A DNA stretch of 64,000 nucleotides, from the NCBI RefSeq assembly GCF_001898575.1, contig NZ_MKUD01000086.1, positions 87,613 to 151,612 on the forward strand, read 5' to 3'. Positions 45,101 through 52,553 of this stretch are shown here, piece by piece (position 1 is the stretch's first letter; every line of letters begins with the position of its first letter). This DNA comes from Spirosoma sp. 48-14 (GTDB taxonomy: Bacteria > Bacteroidota > Bacteroidia > Cytophagales > Spirosomataceae). Both the position numbers and the translations under genes were made by a program. A model generated the notes under the pieces. It ran no database searches. It worked only from the letters and a program-made list of their open reading frames with translations, and was not told where the DNA came from.

Positions 45101-45768
45101 GGCGATGTACCGTCGTCGATACGAATTTTCAGATAGCCGGGATTTTTTGGGTCGGCAATCTGATCGACTAACACAAACAGGTCTAAATCACCATCATTAT
45201 CGTAATCGAAAAAGGCCGAGTGAGTCGAGTAGGTCGTGTCGGCAATGCCATAGTCAACTGCCATCTCCCGGAATTTAGGATTTCCGTCGGTGTCATTTCC
45301 CTGATTGACATACAGCAGATTAGCCCGCTGTGCCCCTTTTTTATGAAGTGTATTGGAGACATATACGTCGAGCTTACCATCGGCATTGATGTCGACCACC
45401 GATACACCTGAGCACCAGCGTCCACCACCGCTAACCCCGGCCGACGAAGTGGCGTCTTTGAAGTGGAAACTACCACTACCCGTTTCGGTATCGTTGATAT
45501 ACAGTCGGTTGGGTACCTGGTTTCCGGCGAAGAAAACATCCGGTTTTTGATCGCCGTTAAAATCACCGACACCGACACCCCCACCGTTGTAGATGTATTG
45601 GTAGTTCAGGATATTGAGCGTATCACTATCGGTAATGTTGTTGGCAAACGTGATGCCGGTATCGGACGAGTCGAGCCGTTCGAACAAGGGTTTTTCGCGG
45701 CAGGAACTAAGGGCGAACAGACACAGTACGGGCAGGAACCAGGCCCCATGTGAGATGCTAAATTTCAT
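42196..45768 (-). CDS. VCBS/FG-GAP repeat lipoprotein with ASPIC/UnbV domain
   Basis: Surface or periplasmic lipoprotein of 1190 residues. The signal peptide ends in a lipobox LSSC with C23. Many FG-GAP/VCBS beta-propeller repeats follow, with calcium-binding loops of the form DFNGDQKPD, DINADGKLD, DYDNDGDLD and DINGDGLAD across about 65-500 and again 690-1120. Between them is an ASPIC/UnbV domain (about 545-640: GLGALVEYELPDGRKEFYEH, VTWPGGRVQ). Such proteins are abundant in Cytophagales and often travel with SusCD-type systems, but none is adjacent here. The role is probably in binding a polymer or in adhesion. Confidence 0.93.
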   Translation of the reverse strand: MKFSISHGAWFLPVLCLFALSSCREKPLFERLDSSDTGITFANNITDSDTLNILNYQYIYNGGGVGVGDFNGDQKPDVFFAGNQVPNRLYINDTETGSGSFHFKDATSSAGVSGGGRWCSGVSVVDINADGKLDVYVSNTLHKKGAQRANLLYVNQGNDTDGNPKFREMAVDYGIADTTYSTHSAFFDYDNDGDLDLFVLVDQIADPKNPGYLKIRIDDGTSPNTDRLYRNDFDTKRGHAYFTDVTKQAGVIAEGFGLGVNICDINRDGWKDIYVTNDFASNDVLYINNHDGTFTNRAHDSFKHTSSSAMGNDVADINGDGLADIVCMDMLPEDNLRKKSLMGPSSYFAYQEWDRLGYEHQYARNTLQLNQGVRPTDTSKTHANMPIFSEISMLAGVAETEWSWSPLLVDLDHDGYRDLLVTNGFPRDVTDRDFTVYYSSVNTYLSDALRKELTDKIPQVKVSNYAFHNRGSSGTPAFENVTELWGMTEPSFSNGAAYADFDGDGDLDYVINNINDEAFVYRNNLNDRKPENAHYLRIQFEGDGANRLGLGALVEYELPDGRKEFYEHTLYRGFLSSVDPIAHFGLGKEKTIKNLKVTWPGGRVQIIPTVNADQLLVLKAANAQPGTSVTEPKPVASPLMNDVTAALGITYRHEETDIIDFNLQKTLLHKLTEYGPALAVGDVNGDGFMDMVVGGSSKFSTDLLLQQANGHFDRKSFPAKLSEDAGILLFDADGDGDLDLYAASGSPEVGQNQLDEALLHRLYVNDGKGNFTVSTTALPNFRLNSSCVKAADIDRDGDLDLFVGGRVEPYKYPMGVRSYLLRNEGGSKDKPHFTDATAQMAPALTKQSLTCDALWTDYDNDGYADLLLAGEWAPLLMLHNEKGRLTPVENSGLSEKSGFWNSLTPGDFDNDGDIDYLAGNLGQNNLLRATPERPVRIYAGDFDNNGFYDAFPTVYFKNAKGQYEEYPYFGWDDMVKQMIGIKKRYLKYAPFGEATINQILTDDERSQALKLTATYLSTSYIENKGNGKFEIKPLPIMAQAAPVFGMLAQDIDGDGNLDAVLVGNEHGSDLVAGRMDAFNGLVLKGDGKGGFQPITIARSGFYVPGNAKALVSLPDAQGHCRIATTENRGPLRLFAVQQPQTFTPVDAKTTVVSLRLKNGKTRRQEIPFGNTFYGQSARGVWLLPGEQIVK

Positions 45769-45903
45769 GGATAAGTACGCGCCGTTTTGGGTGGCAGAGG
45801 AAATAAATTATCTTCAAATTTACCTATAAAAGCACCGATTAGTACAGGACATGGCTTTTTAGTGGAAATTTAACGTCTCTCATTCAGTTTTTTGCCGATC
45901 AGG

Positions 45904-47490
45904 TCAAGGCTGACCTTCGCTGGGGAATATCTGCTCAGGTTCGCTGGGAACCTGGGGCGTTTTAGGCTTTTGTTTTCGGATACGGGCCAGTACAGGCCGA
46001 AAGGTATCGCGCTCAATCACAGCAATTACAGCCAGAAACAGCCCGAACAAGCCAACATGTACAGGCACCGATACCCATAAGTTGGCGATAGGGAACTGCC
46101 AGGACAGGTAAATCAATAATCCTGCCCCTAGTATATAGCCCAAAGCGGAGCCTACCTGATAGGGCACTGGATAATATTTCTCGCCCAGCAGATAGCAGAT
46201 CGCCATCATAACGAAGCTGGATACCAGAAACGCTACTGCGCAGCCCATATACCCAATTACCGGAATCAGAAGAATATTACCCAAAATTGTAATAACAGCG
46301 CCCATAACTGTAATGAGGGTACCAAACTTTGTTTTATCGCTGAGCTTAAACCAGAACGATATATTATAATAAACTCCTAGGAATAAATAAGCAAGCAATA
46401 ATATAGGCACAATACCTAGACCGACTCGGTAGCGTTTGGAAACTAATAGTCCTAATATATCAAGATTTAGGCTTACTCCTACCCAAATTAGGACACAAAC
46501 AATTAGAAACCATTTGGTAGTCAACGCTAGTAGATCAGGTGCATTTTTATCTTCGGCCTTCGAAAAAAAGAATGGATCGGCTGCGAACTTGAAGGAATTG
46601 ATGGCCAAGGCCATAAAGACCGATAATTTGTAGCAATTACCGTAAATTCCCAACACATCAGCAGAGCTTAAATCGGTATAAAAGCCTTCGGGTAAAAAAT
46701 GTCGCAAAAAAATCCGGTCAGTTGTGTTATTGATTAAACCTGCCAGATTTGTGAGCATTAGTGGAAATGCATACACTAGTATTGTGTTAATTTCACTTCG
46801 GTTGATTCGGAATTGAAATCCTTTGAACGTATTTCGAATAAGTAAAAAATAAGAAGCATTAGCCAGTAAATTCGCCAGAAAGATGTAACCAGGACCAATA
46901 GCAGGATTATAAATTAGTTGAATGGCTGGCTGCAAAAAACGGGCGTATTTACCCGCTGAAATGTCTCGGCAAATGATTAGGAAGAAAATATTTAGAAATA
47001 CCACGAGCGCAATATTAATAAGCTTGGCCAGCACAAACTGACGAGCTTTGTTCTCTACTCGTAGCCGGGCAAACGGAATAGCTACAATGGCATCAATGGC
47101 AATTAGTAATGCCACCCATACAACAGATGATTGCTGTCCTGGATAATCTAGCCAAATAACTAATTGGGGAGTTAAGCCGATAATTAATGCGGACGCAAGC
47201 GTACTAACAATAATAACAATACTTAGAGTATCATTGAAAATTCGTTGACGTTCGGCCTGATTGTCTTTTGCTCGGGCGGCAAAACGAAAAAAAGCAGTTT
47301 CGAGCCCTAATGTGTATAGAGTTAACAAGACAGCTACATAGCTGTATAATTCGACATTAGAGGATAACTCTCCCGGCTTTTTAAACACATAAGTGTGTAA
47401 GGGGACCAACGCAAAATAGAGTAGTCTCCCTAAGATAGTACTGACCCCATACAGGGCGGTATCGCTCGCTAATTTTTTTACGGTGCTCAT
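45904..47490 (-). CDS. Polysaccharide/lipid-linked oligosaccharide flippase (Wzx-like)
   Basis: Inner-membrane protein of 528 residues with about 14 hydrophobic segments, of the MATE/Wzx polysaccharide transporter superfamily. The N-terminus MSTVKKLASDTALYGVSTIL followed by LGRLLYFALVPLHTYVF, FRFAARAKDN and IFNDTLSIVIIVSTLA is the usual family opening. It would flip an undecaprenyl-linked glycan to the periplasm. No glycosyltransferase genes flank it, so it acts with a glycan locus elsewhere. The last ~35 residues are a charged tail (ARIRKQKPKTPQVPSEPEQ). Confidence 0.9.
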   Translation of the reverse strand: MSTVKKLASDTALYGVSTILGRLLYFALVPLHTYVFKKPGELSSNVELYSYVAVLLTLYTLGLETAFFRFAARAKDNQAERQRIFNDTLSIVIIVSTLASALIIGLTPQLVIWLDYPGQQSSVVWVALLIAIDAIVAIPFARLRVENKARQFVLAKLINIALVVFLNIFFLIICRDISAGKYARFLQPAIQLIYNPAIGPGYIFLANLLANASYFLLIRNTFKGFQFRINRSEINTILVYAFPLMLTNLAGLINNTTDRIFLRHFLPEGFYTDLSSADVLGIYGNCYKLSVFMALAINSFKFAADPFFFSKAEDKNAPDLLALTTKWFLIVCVLIWVGVSLNLDILGLLVSKRYRVGLGIVPILLLAYLFLGVYYNISFWFKLSDKTKFGTLITVMGAVITILGNILLIPVIGYMGCAVAFLVSSFVMMAICYLLGEKYYPVPYQVGSALGYILGAGLLIYLSWQFPIANLWVSVPVHVGLFGLFLAVIAVIERDTFRPVLARIRKQKPKTPQVPSEPEQIFPSEGQP

Positions 47491-47593
47491 CTGTCAGAAA
47501 GAACGTTGGATTAGGTCGGCTTAGTTGCTAACCTACTCCAGAGTTCACCTTGCTGACTGCAAAGTTAAGACCTTTGGTTATCTTTGTGGCTCA

Positions 47594-47667
47594 GGCCGAA
47601 ACAGGCTCCCGGCTGTTTCGGATTACTTGCCATTTAGCTACTGAAACAGCCGGAGCCTGTTTTGGCC
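47594..47667. repeat. Imperfect inverted repeat abutting the purH start
   Basis: 47594-47621 (GGCCGAAACAGGCTCCCGGC...) pairs with 47641-47667 over about 27 bp with one extra base and two mismatches, loop 19 bases. The right arm ends 6 bases before the purH ATG at 47674 and would place the initiation region next to a very stable stem. Confidence 0.8.
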
Positions 47668-47673
47668 ATATTC

Positions 47674-49224
47674 ATGTCTCTGAAAATCTCCTCTGCTTTA
47701 ATCTCCGTTTACTATAAAGACGGTTTAGAGCCTTTAGTTCGGTTATTGCACCAGCAAAACGTCAAACTCTATTCGACGGGTGGTACACAGGCATTCATTG
47801 AACAACTGGGAATTCCGGTTACAGCCGTTGAAGACCTGACAGGCTATCCGTCTATTTTCGGTGGTCGGGTAAAAACGCTGCACCCCGCCGTGATGGGTGG
47901 TATTCTGTACCGGCGTAACATGCCCGAAGATCTGGCTCAGGCCGAGCGGCACCGGATTCCGCCAATTGATCTGGTCATTGTAGACCTGTATCCGTTTGAA
48001 GAAACAGTCGCATCGGGCGCATCGGACGAGGACATCATCGAGAAAATTGATATTGGCGGTATTTCGCTGATTCGGGCGGCTGCCAAAAATTATAACGATG
48101 TACTGATCGTATCGTCGCGGAGCCAGTATGCCGGTGTGGTCGAGTTACTGACCGAAAAATCAGGTACGACCGAATTGGCTGACCGGCGTCGGTATGCGGG
48201 AGAGGCTTTTGCTGTTACGTCGCATTATGACACCGCCATTCAGGCTTATTTTGCGGGCGAACAGCCGCAGGGAACCGGCTACGAAGGGGTTATTTATGAC
48301 TTCAAATCGTTACCTGCCAATCACCTTCGTTATGGGGAGAACCCGCATCAGCAGGCTAGTTTCTACGGCGATCTGGATGCGATGTTCGATAAACTGCATG
48401 GCAAGGAATTATCGTACAACAACCTGGTTGATGTAGATGCCTGTGTGGGGCTGATTGATGAATTTCCGGCTACGGAGGATTTGGCTGCGTTTGCCATTAT
48501 CAAACATACCAACGCCTGTGGAATTGCTACGGCACCGACGGCAAAAGAAGCCTATCTGAACGCGCTGGCCTGTGACCCGGTATCGGCCTTTGGGGGCGTC
48601 GTGATTACAAACGTACCTGTCAATCTGCAAACGGCTGAAGAGTTGAATAAACTCTTTATGGAGATTCTGATTGCACCCGACTATGCGCCCGAAGCATTGC
48701 AATTACTGAAGTCGAAAAAGAACCGGATTCTGCTAAAACGCAACCCGGTCGACTTGCCACCTGTGATGTTCAAAACGATTCTGAACGGGGTGCTGGAGCA
48801 GGATAAAGACAATGTGGCCGAAACAGCCAGCCAGTTTAAGACCGTTACGGACAAAGCGCCTACCGATAGTGAAGTTCGTGCGCTGGAATTTGCCCTGAAA
48901 GTGTGTAAACATACCAAATCGAACACCATCGTTCTGGCAAAGGAAGGACAATTGCTGGCAAGTGGCGTAGGGCAAACCTCACGGGTAGATGCGCTTCGAC
49001 AGGCTATCGAAAAAGCACACTCGTTTGGCTTCGATCTAAAAGGTGCTGTAATGGCTTCAGATGCCTTTTTCCCATTCCCTGATTGCGTAGAAATTGCCGA
49101 TAAGGCTGGTATTACCGCCGTTGTCCAACCCGGAGGTTCCATTCGCGATCAGGATTCAATCGATTATTGTAATCAGCACGGTCTGGCGATGGTCACGACG
49201 GGTGTGCGCCATTTTAAACATTGA
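47674..49224 (+). CDS. purH: Bifunctional AICAR transformylase / IMP cyclohydrolase
   Basis: Catalyses the last two steps of IMP synthesis, formylating AICAR with 10-formyl-THF and closing the ring. The N-terminal MGS-like cyclohydrolase domain has STGGTQAFIEQLGIPV and GGRVKTLHPAVMGGILYRR. The C-terminal transformylase has the catalytic Lys/His motif KHTNACGIA and ends with DAFFPFPDCVEIA, QPGGSIRDQDSI and TGVRHFKH. At 516 residues from the ATG at 47674 it is of normal length; an upstream TTG frame start at 47662 lies in repeat DNA and is unlikely. Confidence 0.97.
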   Translation: MSLKISSALISVYYKDGLEPLVRLLHQQNVKLYSTGGTQAFIEQLGIPVTAVEDLTGYPSIFGGRVKTLHPAVMGGILYRRNMPEDLAQAERHRIPPIDLVIVDLYPFEETVASGASDEDIIEKIDIGGISLIRAAAKNYNDVLIVSSRSQYAGVVELLTEKSGTTELADRRRYAGEAFAVTSHYDTAIQAYFAGEQPQGTGYEGVIYDFKSLPANHLRYGENPHQQASFYGDLDAMFDKLHGKELSYNNLVDVDACVGLIDEFPATEDLAAFAIIKHTNACGIATAPTAKEAYLNALACDPVSAFGGVVITNVPVNLQTAEELNKLFMEILIAPDYAPEALQLLKSKKNRILLKRNPVDLPPVMFKTILNGVLEQDKDNVAETASQFKTVTDKAPTDSEVRALEFALKVCKHTKSNTIVLAKEGQLLASGVGQTSRVDALRQAIEKAHSFGFDLKGAVMASDAFFPFPDCVEIADKAGITAVVQPGGSIRDQDSIDYCNQHGLAMVTTGVRHFKH

Positions 49225-49234
49225 GATAGTTTTT

Positions 49235-49450
49235 TGACAGGATTAACCGGATTGGCAAGATTTTCTTAGTCGTTTGCGTTCGTCAATTTACAGGGTTTTG
49301 TCCAGGTAGGATGAGGACGGATTCTCAAAACCGAATGGTCTGTCTGGCTCGGTTTTGAGAATCCGCACAAGGCAGGTTATAAGAACCTGCCCACACGAAC
49401 GCAAACAACTTCTTCAGCAATTAATCTTGTCAATCCTGTTAATCCTGTCA
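49235..49450. repeat. Nested inverted repeats filling the purH-plsC gap
   Basis: Outer arms 49235-49282 and 49396-49450 pair imperfectly over about 48 bp (TGACAGGATTAA... with its complement, and CGTTTGCGTTCG with CGAACGCAAACAA). Inside lies a perfect 17-bp pair, 49318-49334 with 49349-49365, and a perfect 8-bp hairpin at 49371-49391. Nearly the whole 240-bp intergenic region is palindromic. The ACAGGATT words recur at 55437-55510. Confidence 0.85.
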
Positions 49451-49464
49451 GAACATAGTAACGT

Positions 49465-50205
49465 ATGCGATTACTCTACACAATCTGGTGCGCTATTTGG
49501 TTCGTGGCGTTGTACCTCGTACTGTTCCCGTTTCAGTTTGTGTTTCTGCAACGGGAAAACTGGAAGCCGCTTGCCCACAAAGTCAATTACATTTGGGGCA
49601 TGCTGTTTTTCCTCGTGGCAGGTATGCCGGTGCGGGTCGAACGTCGGTTTCGTCCTGACCCTAAAAAAGTATATGTGTTTTGTGCGAACCATTTTTCGTA
49701 CCTCGACATTGCGGCTATGGGTGTTATCGTCAGAAACTACTATGCCTTTATCGGGAAAAGTGAGGTAAAACACATTCCATTGTTAGGGTATATGTTTGCC
49801 AAACTGCACGTACAGGTAGACCGGAGTCAGCCGAATAGCCGGGCGTATTCGCTGGCTAAATCCATACGAACGCTGGCATCAGGGCGAAGCATTATGATTT
49901 TTCCGGAAGGGGGTATCAAGGCCACTGAGCCACCGCAAATGGTCCCGTTTCGCGACGGAGCGTTTACGATGGCGATTCAACAGCAGGTGCCTATCGTGCC
50001 AGTAACCTTGTTGAACAATGATCTGATTTTGCCTGACAGAAGCCCAATCCGCTTTCATTGGCATCCATTACGGGCCGTCATTCATCCGCCCATCGATACA
50101 AAAGGCATGACTCAGGACAACCTGGAGCAGCTTAAAGAAGAAACATATAAAGTTATTGATAAAGAATTGATGAAAGCACGAAAGAGCGAAAGCGTGAACG
50201 AGTGA
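49465..50205 (+). CDS. plsC: 1-acyl-sn-glycerol-3-phosphate acyltransferase
   Basis: Inner-membrane enzyme of 246 residues in phospholipid synthesis that transfers an acyl chain to lysophosphatidic acid. An N-terminal membrane anchor (about 5-27) is followed by the catalytic HX4D motif in CANHFSYLDIAAMG, then YAFIGKSEVKHIPLLGY and the FPEGGIKATE phosphate-binding motif. The end of the protein (KARKSESVNE) is read from the left arm of an inverted repeat and overlaps the following frame by 4 bases. The order purH, plsC, gatC on one strand suggests a loose housekeeping cluster. Confidence 0.93.
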   Translation: MRLLYTIWCAIWFVALYLVLFPFQFVFLQRENWKPLAHKVNYIWGMLFFLVAGMPVRVERRFRPDPKKVYVFCANHFSYLDIAAMGVIVRNYYAFIGKSEVKHIPLLGYMFAKLHVQVDRSQPNSRAYSLAKSIRTLASGRSIMIFPEGGIKATEPPQMVPFRDGAFTMAIQQQVPIVPVTLLNNDLILPDRSPIRFHWHPLRAVIHPPIDTKGMTQDNLEQLKEETYKVIDKELMKARKSESVNE

Positions 50206-50263
50206 ACGCCAGTTGGCTAAGACACTCCTTTCGCTCTTTCATTCTTTCGCTCTTTCACTCTTT
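50173..50263. repeat. Inverted repeat of 8-bp units (AAAGAGTG type), copy 2
   Basis: The right arm 50232-50263 is identical over 32 bases to 36585-36616 in the nitrate cluster, about 13.6 kb away. The left arm (about 50173-50205, units AAAGAGCG, AAAGCGTG, AACGAGTG) is more diverged and encodes the plsC C-terminus. The right arm ends 4 bases before the gatC ATG. Confidence 0.85.
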
Positions 50264-50267
50264 TACC

Positions 50268-50552
50268 ATGAAAGTAGATCAGGAAACACTCTATAAAATA
50301 GCCCACCTGGCCCGTCTGGAAGTTCGGCCAGAAGAAGAAACGGACTTACTCAACAGCCTGAACGGTGTGCTGACCTGGATGGAGCAACTAAATGAGGTCG
50401 ACACGACGGGTGTGGAACCCCTGACGCATATTTCTGACGAAACCAACGTGCTGCGAGACGATGTCGTGGGCAACCACCTTCCTCGTGAACAAGCCCTGGC
50501 CAACGCCCCTCAACACGACGAACAATTTTTCGAAGTACCCAAGGTGCTGTAA
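50268..50552 (+). CDS. gatC: Asp-tRNA(Asn)/Glu-tRNA(Gln) amidotransferase subunit C
   Basis: Small subunit (94 residues) of GatCAB, which amidates mischarged Glu-tRNA(Gln) or Asp-tRNA(Asn). The sequence is typical: KVDQETLYKIAHLARLEV, LNGVLTWMEQLNEVDT, VEPLTHISD and the C-terminal LRDDVVGNHLPREQALANAP with EQFFEVPKVL. The ATG at 50268 is right; the longer frame from 50202 reads repeat DNA. gatA and gatB are not in the window. It converges on the DUF1501 gene with only 8 bases between stops. Confidence 0.96.
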   Translation: MKVDQETLYKIAHLARLEVRPEEETDLLNSLNGVLTWMEQLNEVDTTGVEPLTHISDETNVLRDDVVGNHLPREQALANAPQHDEQFFEVPKVL

Positions 50553-50560
50553 ATCCCGGC

Positions 50561-52063
50561 TCAGACAAGTATCGGTTTGATGACTTTACCGGCTACATCG
50601 GTCAGGCGGAAGGGGCGCCCCTGAAACTGGTAGGTTAGTTTGGTATGATCGAAACCGAGCAGGTGAAGGATAGTTGCCTGTAGGTCGTGGATATGCGTTT
50701 TGTCTTTCACGCCATAATACCCAATGTCGTCGGTTTCTCCGTACGAGAAGCCCCGTTTTACACCGCCCCCCGCCATCCAGACCGTAAACGCTTCGAGGTG
50801 ATGGTCGCGGCCCATGAAGGGTAACGTTTGCCCGTCCCGGTTTTCCTGCATGGGCGTTCGGCCAAATTCTCCGCCCCAGACTACGAGCGTATCGTCTAAT
50901 AAGCCCCGTTGTTTAAGGTCTTTCAGCAGAGCCGCTACTGCCTGATCCGATTCCTTGCATTTGTTCCGAAGCCCGATTTCGATGGCTCCGTCGGCACTGG
51001 TGCCGTGGGTATCCCAACCCCAGTCGAATAATTGAATAAACCGTACTCCTCGTTCGGCCAGACGGCGGGCTAACAGACAATTTCGGGCAAACGACCCTTT
51101 GGCGGGGTCAACACCGTAGCTATCGAGAATGTACTGAGGTTCGCTTTTGATGTCCATCGCATCGGGGACAGACATTTGCATACGGAAAGCAAGTTCGTAC
51201 TGGGCAATACGGGTCAGAATTTCCGGGTCTTTCACATCCTCGTACTGTTGCTGATTGATCTGGCTGATGGCGTCGATGGTTTGCTTGCGAATGTTCCGGT
51301 CCATGCCATTGGGATTTGAGGCATACAAAACAGGATCACCATCGGTACGGCATTGAACACCCTGATACACAGTCGGTAAAAAGCCGCTTCCCCAAACCGA
51401 TTTCCCCGCATCAGGTTGCTTTCCTCCGGACGCCAGGACAATGTAACCCGGCAGGTTATCATTCTCCGTACCCAAGCCATAGGTCACCCACGAACCAAGG
51501 CTAGGGCGGCCCAATCGAGCGCTACCCGTGTGCATGAGCAGTTGAGCAGGGGCATGGTTGAACTGGTCGGTGTACATCGCTTTCAGAAACGAAATCTCAT
51601 CGGCAACGCCCTGTAAATGGGGTAAATAATCAGACAGCCATGCTCCCGACTGACCATATTGGGCGAACTTACCCTGTGGCCCCAGCATCTTCGGAACGCC
51701 CCGGATAAAAGCGAACTTTTTCCCTTCGAGCAGGGCTTGTGGGCAGTCTTTGCCATTGTACTTGGCCAGTTCGGGCTTGTAGTCGAATAGCTCCAGTTGG
51801 CTTGGGGAACCGGCCATATGGATATAAATGACCCGTTGCGCTTTGGGCAGGTACTGGGATGGATGCGGGGCTGTTGGCTCCGAACTCAACGAGGGGGCAC
51901 CAACGGCATTGTTTTGCGATGACTCCTTGCCAAAAAATCCACAACTGCCCAATATAGAACTCAGGGCCATGGCCCCCAGACCTGTGGAGCAGGTATGCAA
52001 AAAGTGCCGCCGGGTTTCGCGTTCGGCTGCCGTCTGCTGGAGTTCGTTTAGTAATTTATTCAT
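50561..52063 (-). CDS. DUF1501 family protein (sulfatase-like fold, exported)
   Basis: About 500 residues. The N-terminus has a twin-arginine-like signal (RETRRHFLHTCSTGLGAM) followed by LGSCGFFG, so export and perhaps lipidation. Family motifs: VIYIHMAGSPSQLELFDYKP, GAWLSDYLPHL, MYTDQFNHAPAQLLMHTGS, VVWGGEFGRTPM, and the C-terminal HIHDLQATILHLLG. DUF1501 proteins pair with cytochrome-linked DUF1549/DUF1553 proteins, as here, but their reaction is unknown; a role in sulfated glycan breakdown is often guessed. I use the ATG at 52063 (MNKLLNELQQ); a GTG at 52078 lies in repeat DNA. A nuclease cassette separates the pair. Confidence 0.9.
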   Translation of the reverse strand: MNKLLNELQQTAAERETRRHFLHTCSTGLGAMALSSILGSCGFFGKESSQNNAVGAPSLSSEPTAPHPSQYLPKAQRVIYIHMAGSPSQLELFDYKPELAKYNGKDCPQALLEGKKFAFIRGVPKMLGPQGKFAQYGQSGAWLSDYLPHLQGVADEISFLKAMYTDQFNHAPAQLLMHTGSARLGRPSLGSWVTYGLGTENDNLPGYIVLASGGKQPDAGKSVWGSGFLPTVYQGVQCRTDGDPVLYASNPNGMDRNIRKQTIDAISQINQQQYEDVKDPEILTRIAQYELAFRMQMSVPDAMDIKSEPQYILDSYGVDPAKGSFARNCLLARRLAERGVRFIQLFDWGWDTHGTSADGAIEIGLRNKCKESDQAVAALLKDLKQRGLLDDTLVVWGGEFGRTPMQENRDGQTLPFMGRDHHLEAFTVWMAGGGVKRGFSYGETDDIGYYGVKDKTHIHDLQATILHLLGFDHTKLTYQFQGRPFRLTDVAGKVIKPILV

Positions 52064-52069
52064 TGTAGT

Positions 52070-52550
52070 TGACCCCACCCCTAGCCCCTCCCCTGAAATC
52101 AGGGGAGGGGAATTGAGAAGGAGCTTTAGTTGTTAAAATGAGCTTTGATTTTAGTAAGGACAGATTCTAAATCTGTCTCAACTTCTTCGTTGCTAACCCG
52201 TAGAGTTGTAATTCCCAATTGAGCTAATGTATGGTCGCGTTCCTGATCATGTATGATAGTCTCAGGATTTTGATGAATACTCCCATCGACTTCAATGGCT
52301 AATCGCTCGGCCGGACAATAGAAATCGAGTATGTACACACCTATGCTATGTTGACGACGAAATTTCCGTCCTTCCAATTGACTATCACGCAGTTTCTCCC
52401 AGAGTAATGTTTCGGATGATGTCGGATTTTTACGCAGTTCCCGGCGATATTCCTCCATTACTTTCCAATTATGAATTAATTGACTCATCCTAAATAGCGG
52501 TAGTGTTTAGCCCCTCCCCTGAAATCGGGGGAGGGGTTGGGGTGGGGTCA
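52070..52550. mobile_element. DUF559 cassette bounded by ~40-bp terminal inverted repeats
   Basis: The left end 52070-52110 (TGACCCCACCCC..., ending in palindrome CCCCTCCCCTGA-AA-TCAGGGGAGGGG in two parts) and the right end 52511-52550 are inverted copies, alike at roughly 37 of 41 positions. Between them is one gene, a DUF559 endonuclease. The 481-bp unit fits exactly between the start of DUF1501 (52063) and the stop of the DUF1553 gene (52554), two genes normally adjacent. This is the build of a small mobile or homing-type element. No target-site duplication is evident. Confidence 0.6.
52126..52488 (-). CDS. DUF559 (Vsr/restriction-like) endonuclease
   Basis: A 120-residue protein of the DUF559 family, a PD-(D/E)XK-type nuclease fold related to very-short-patch repair endonucleases. 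Conserved features are the N-terminal RRELRKNPTSSETLLWEKLR, KFRRQHSIGVYILDFYCPAE with the first acidic residue, and LAIEVDGSIHQ carrying the E-x-D metal-binding pair, then RDHTLAQLGITTLRVSN. The biological role of the family is not settled. Placement between terminal inverted repeats suggests it acts on, or spreads with, this repeat family. Confidence 0.88.
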   Translation of the reverse strand: MSQLIHNWKVMEEYRRELRKNPTSSETLLWEKLRDSQLEGRKFRRQHSIGVYILDFYCPAERLAIEVDGSIHQNPETIIHDQERDHTLAQLGITTLRVSNEEVETDLESVLTKIKAHFNN

Positions 52551-52553
52551 AAG

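Noticed and set aside
50202-50267. Longer N-terminus for GatC
   Set aside because: The first 22 codons are the translated right arm of the AAAGAGTG-type inverted repeat; the ATG at 50268 gives the family start.
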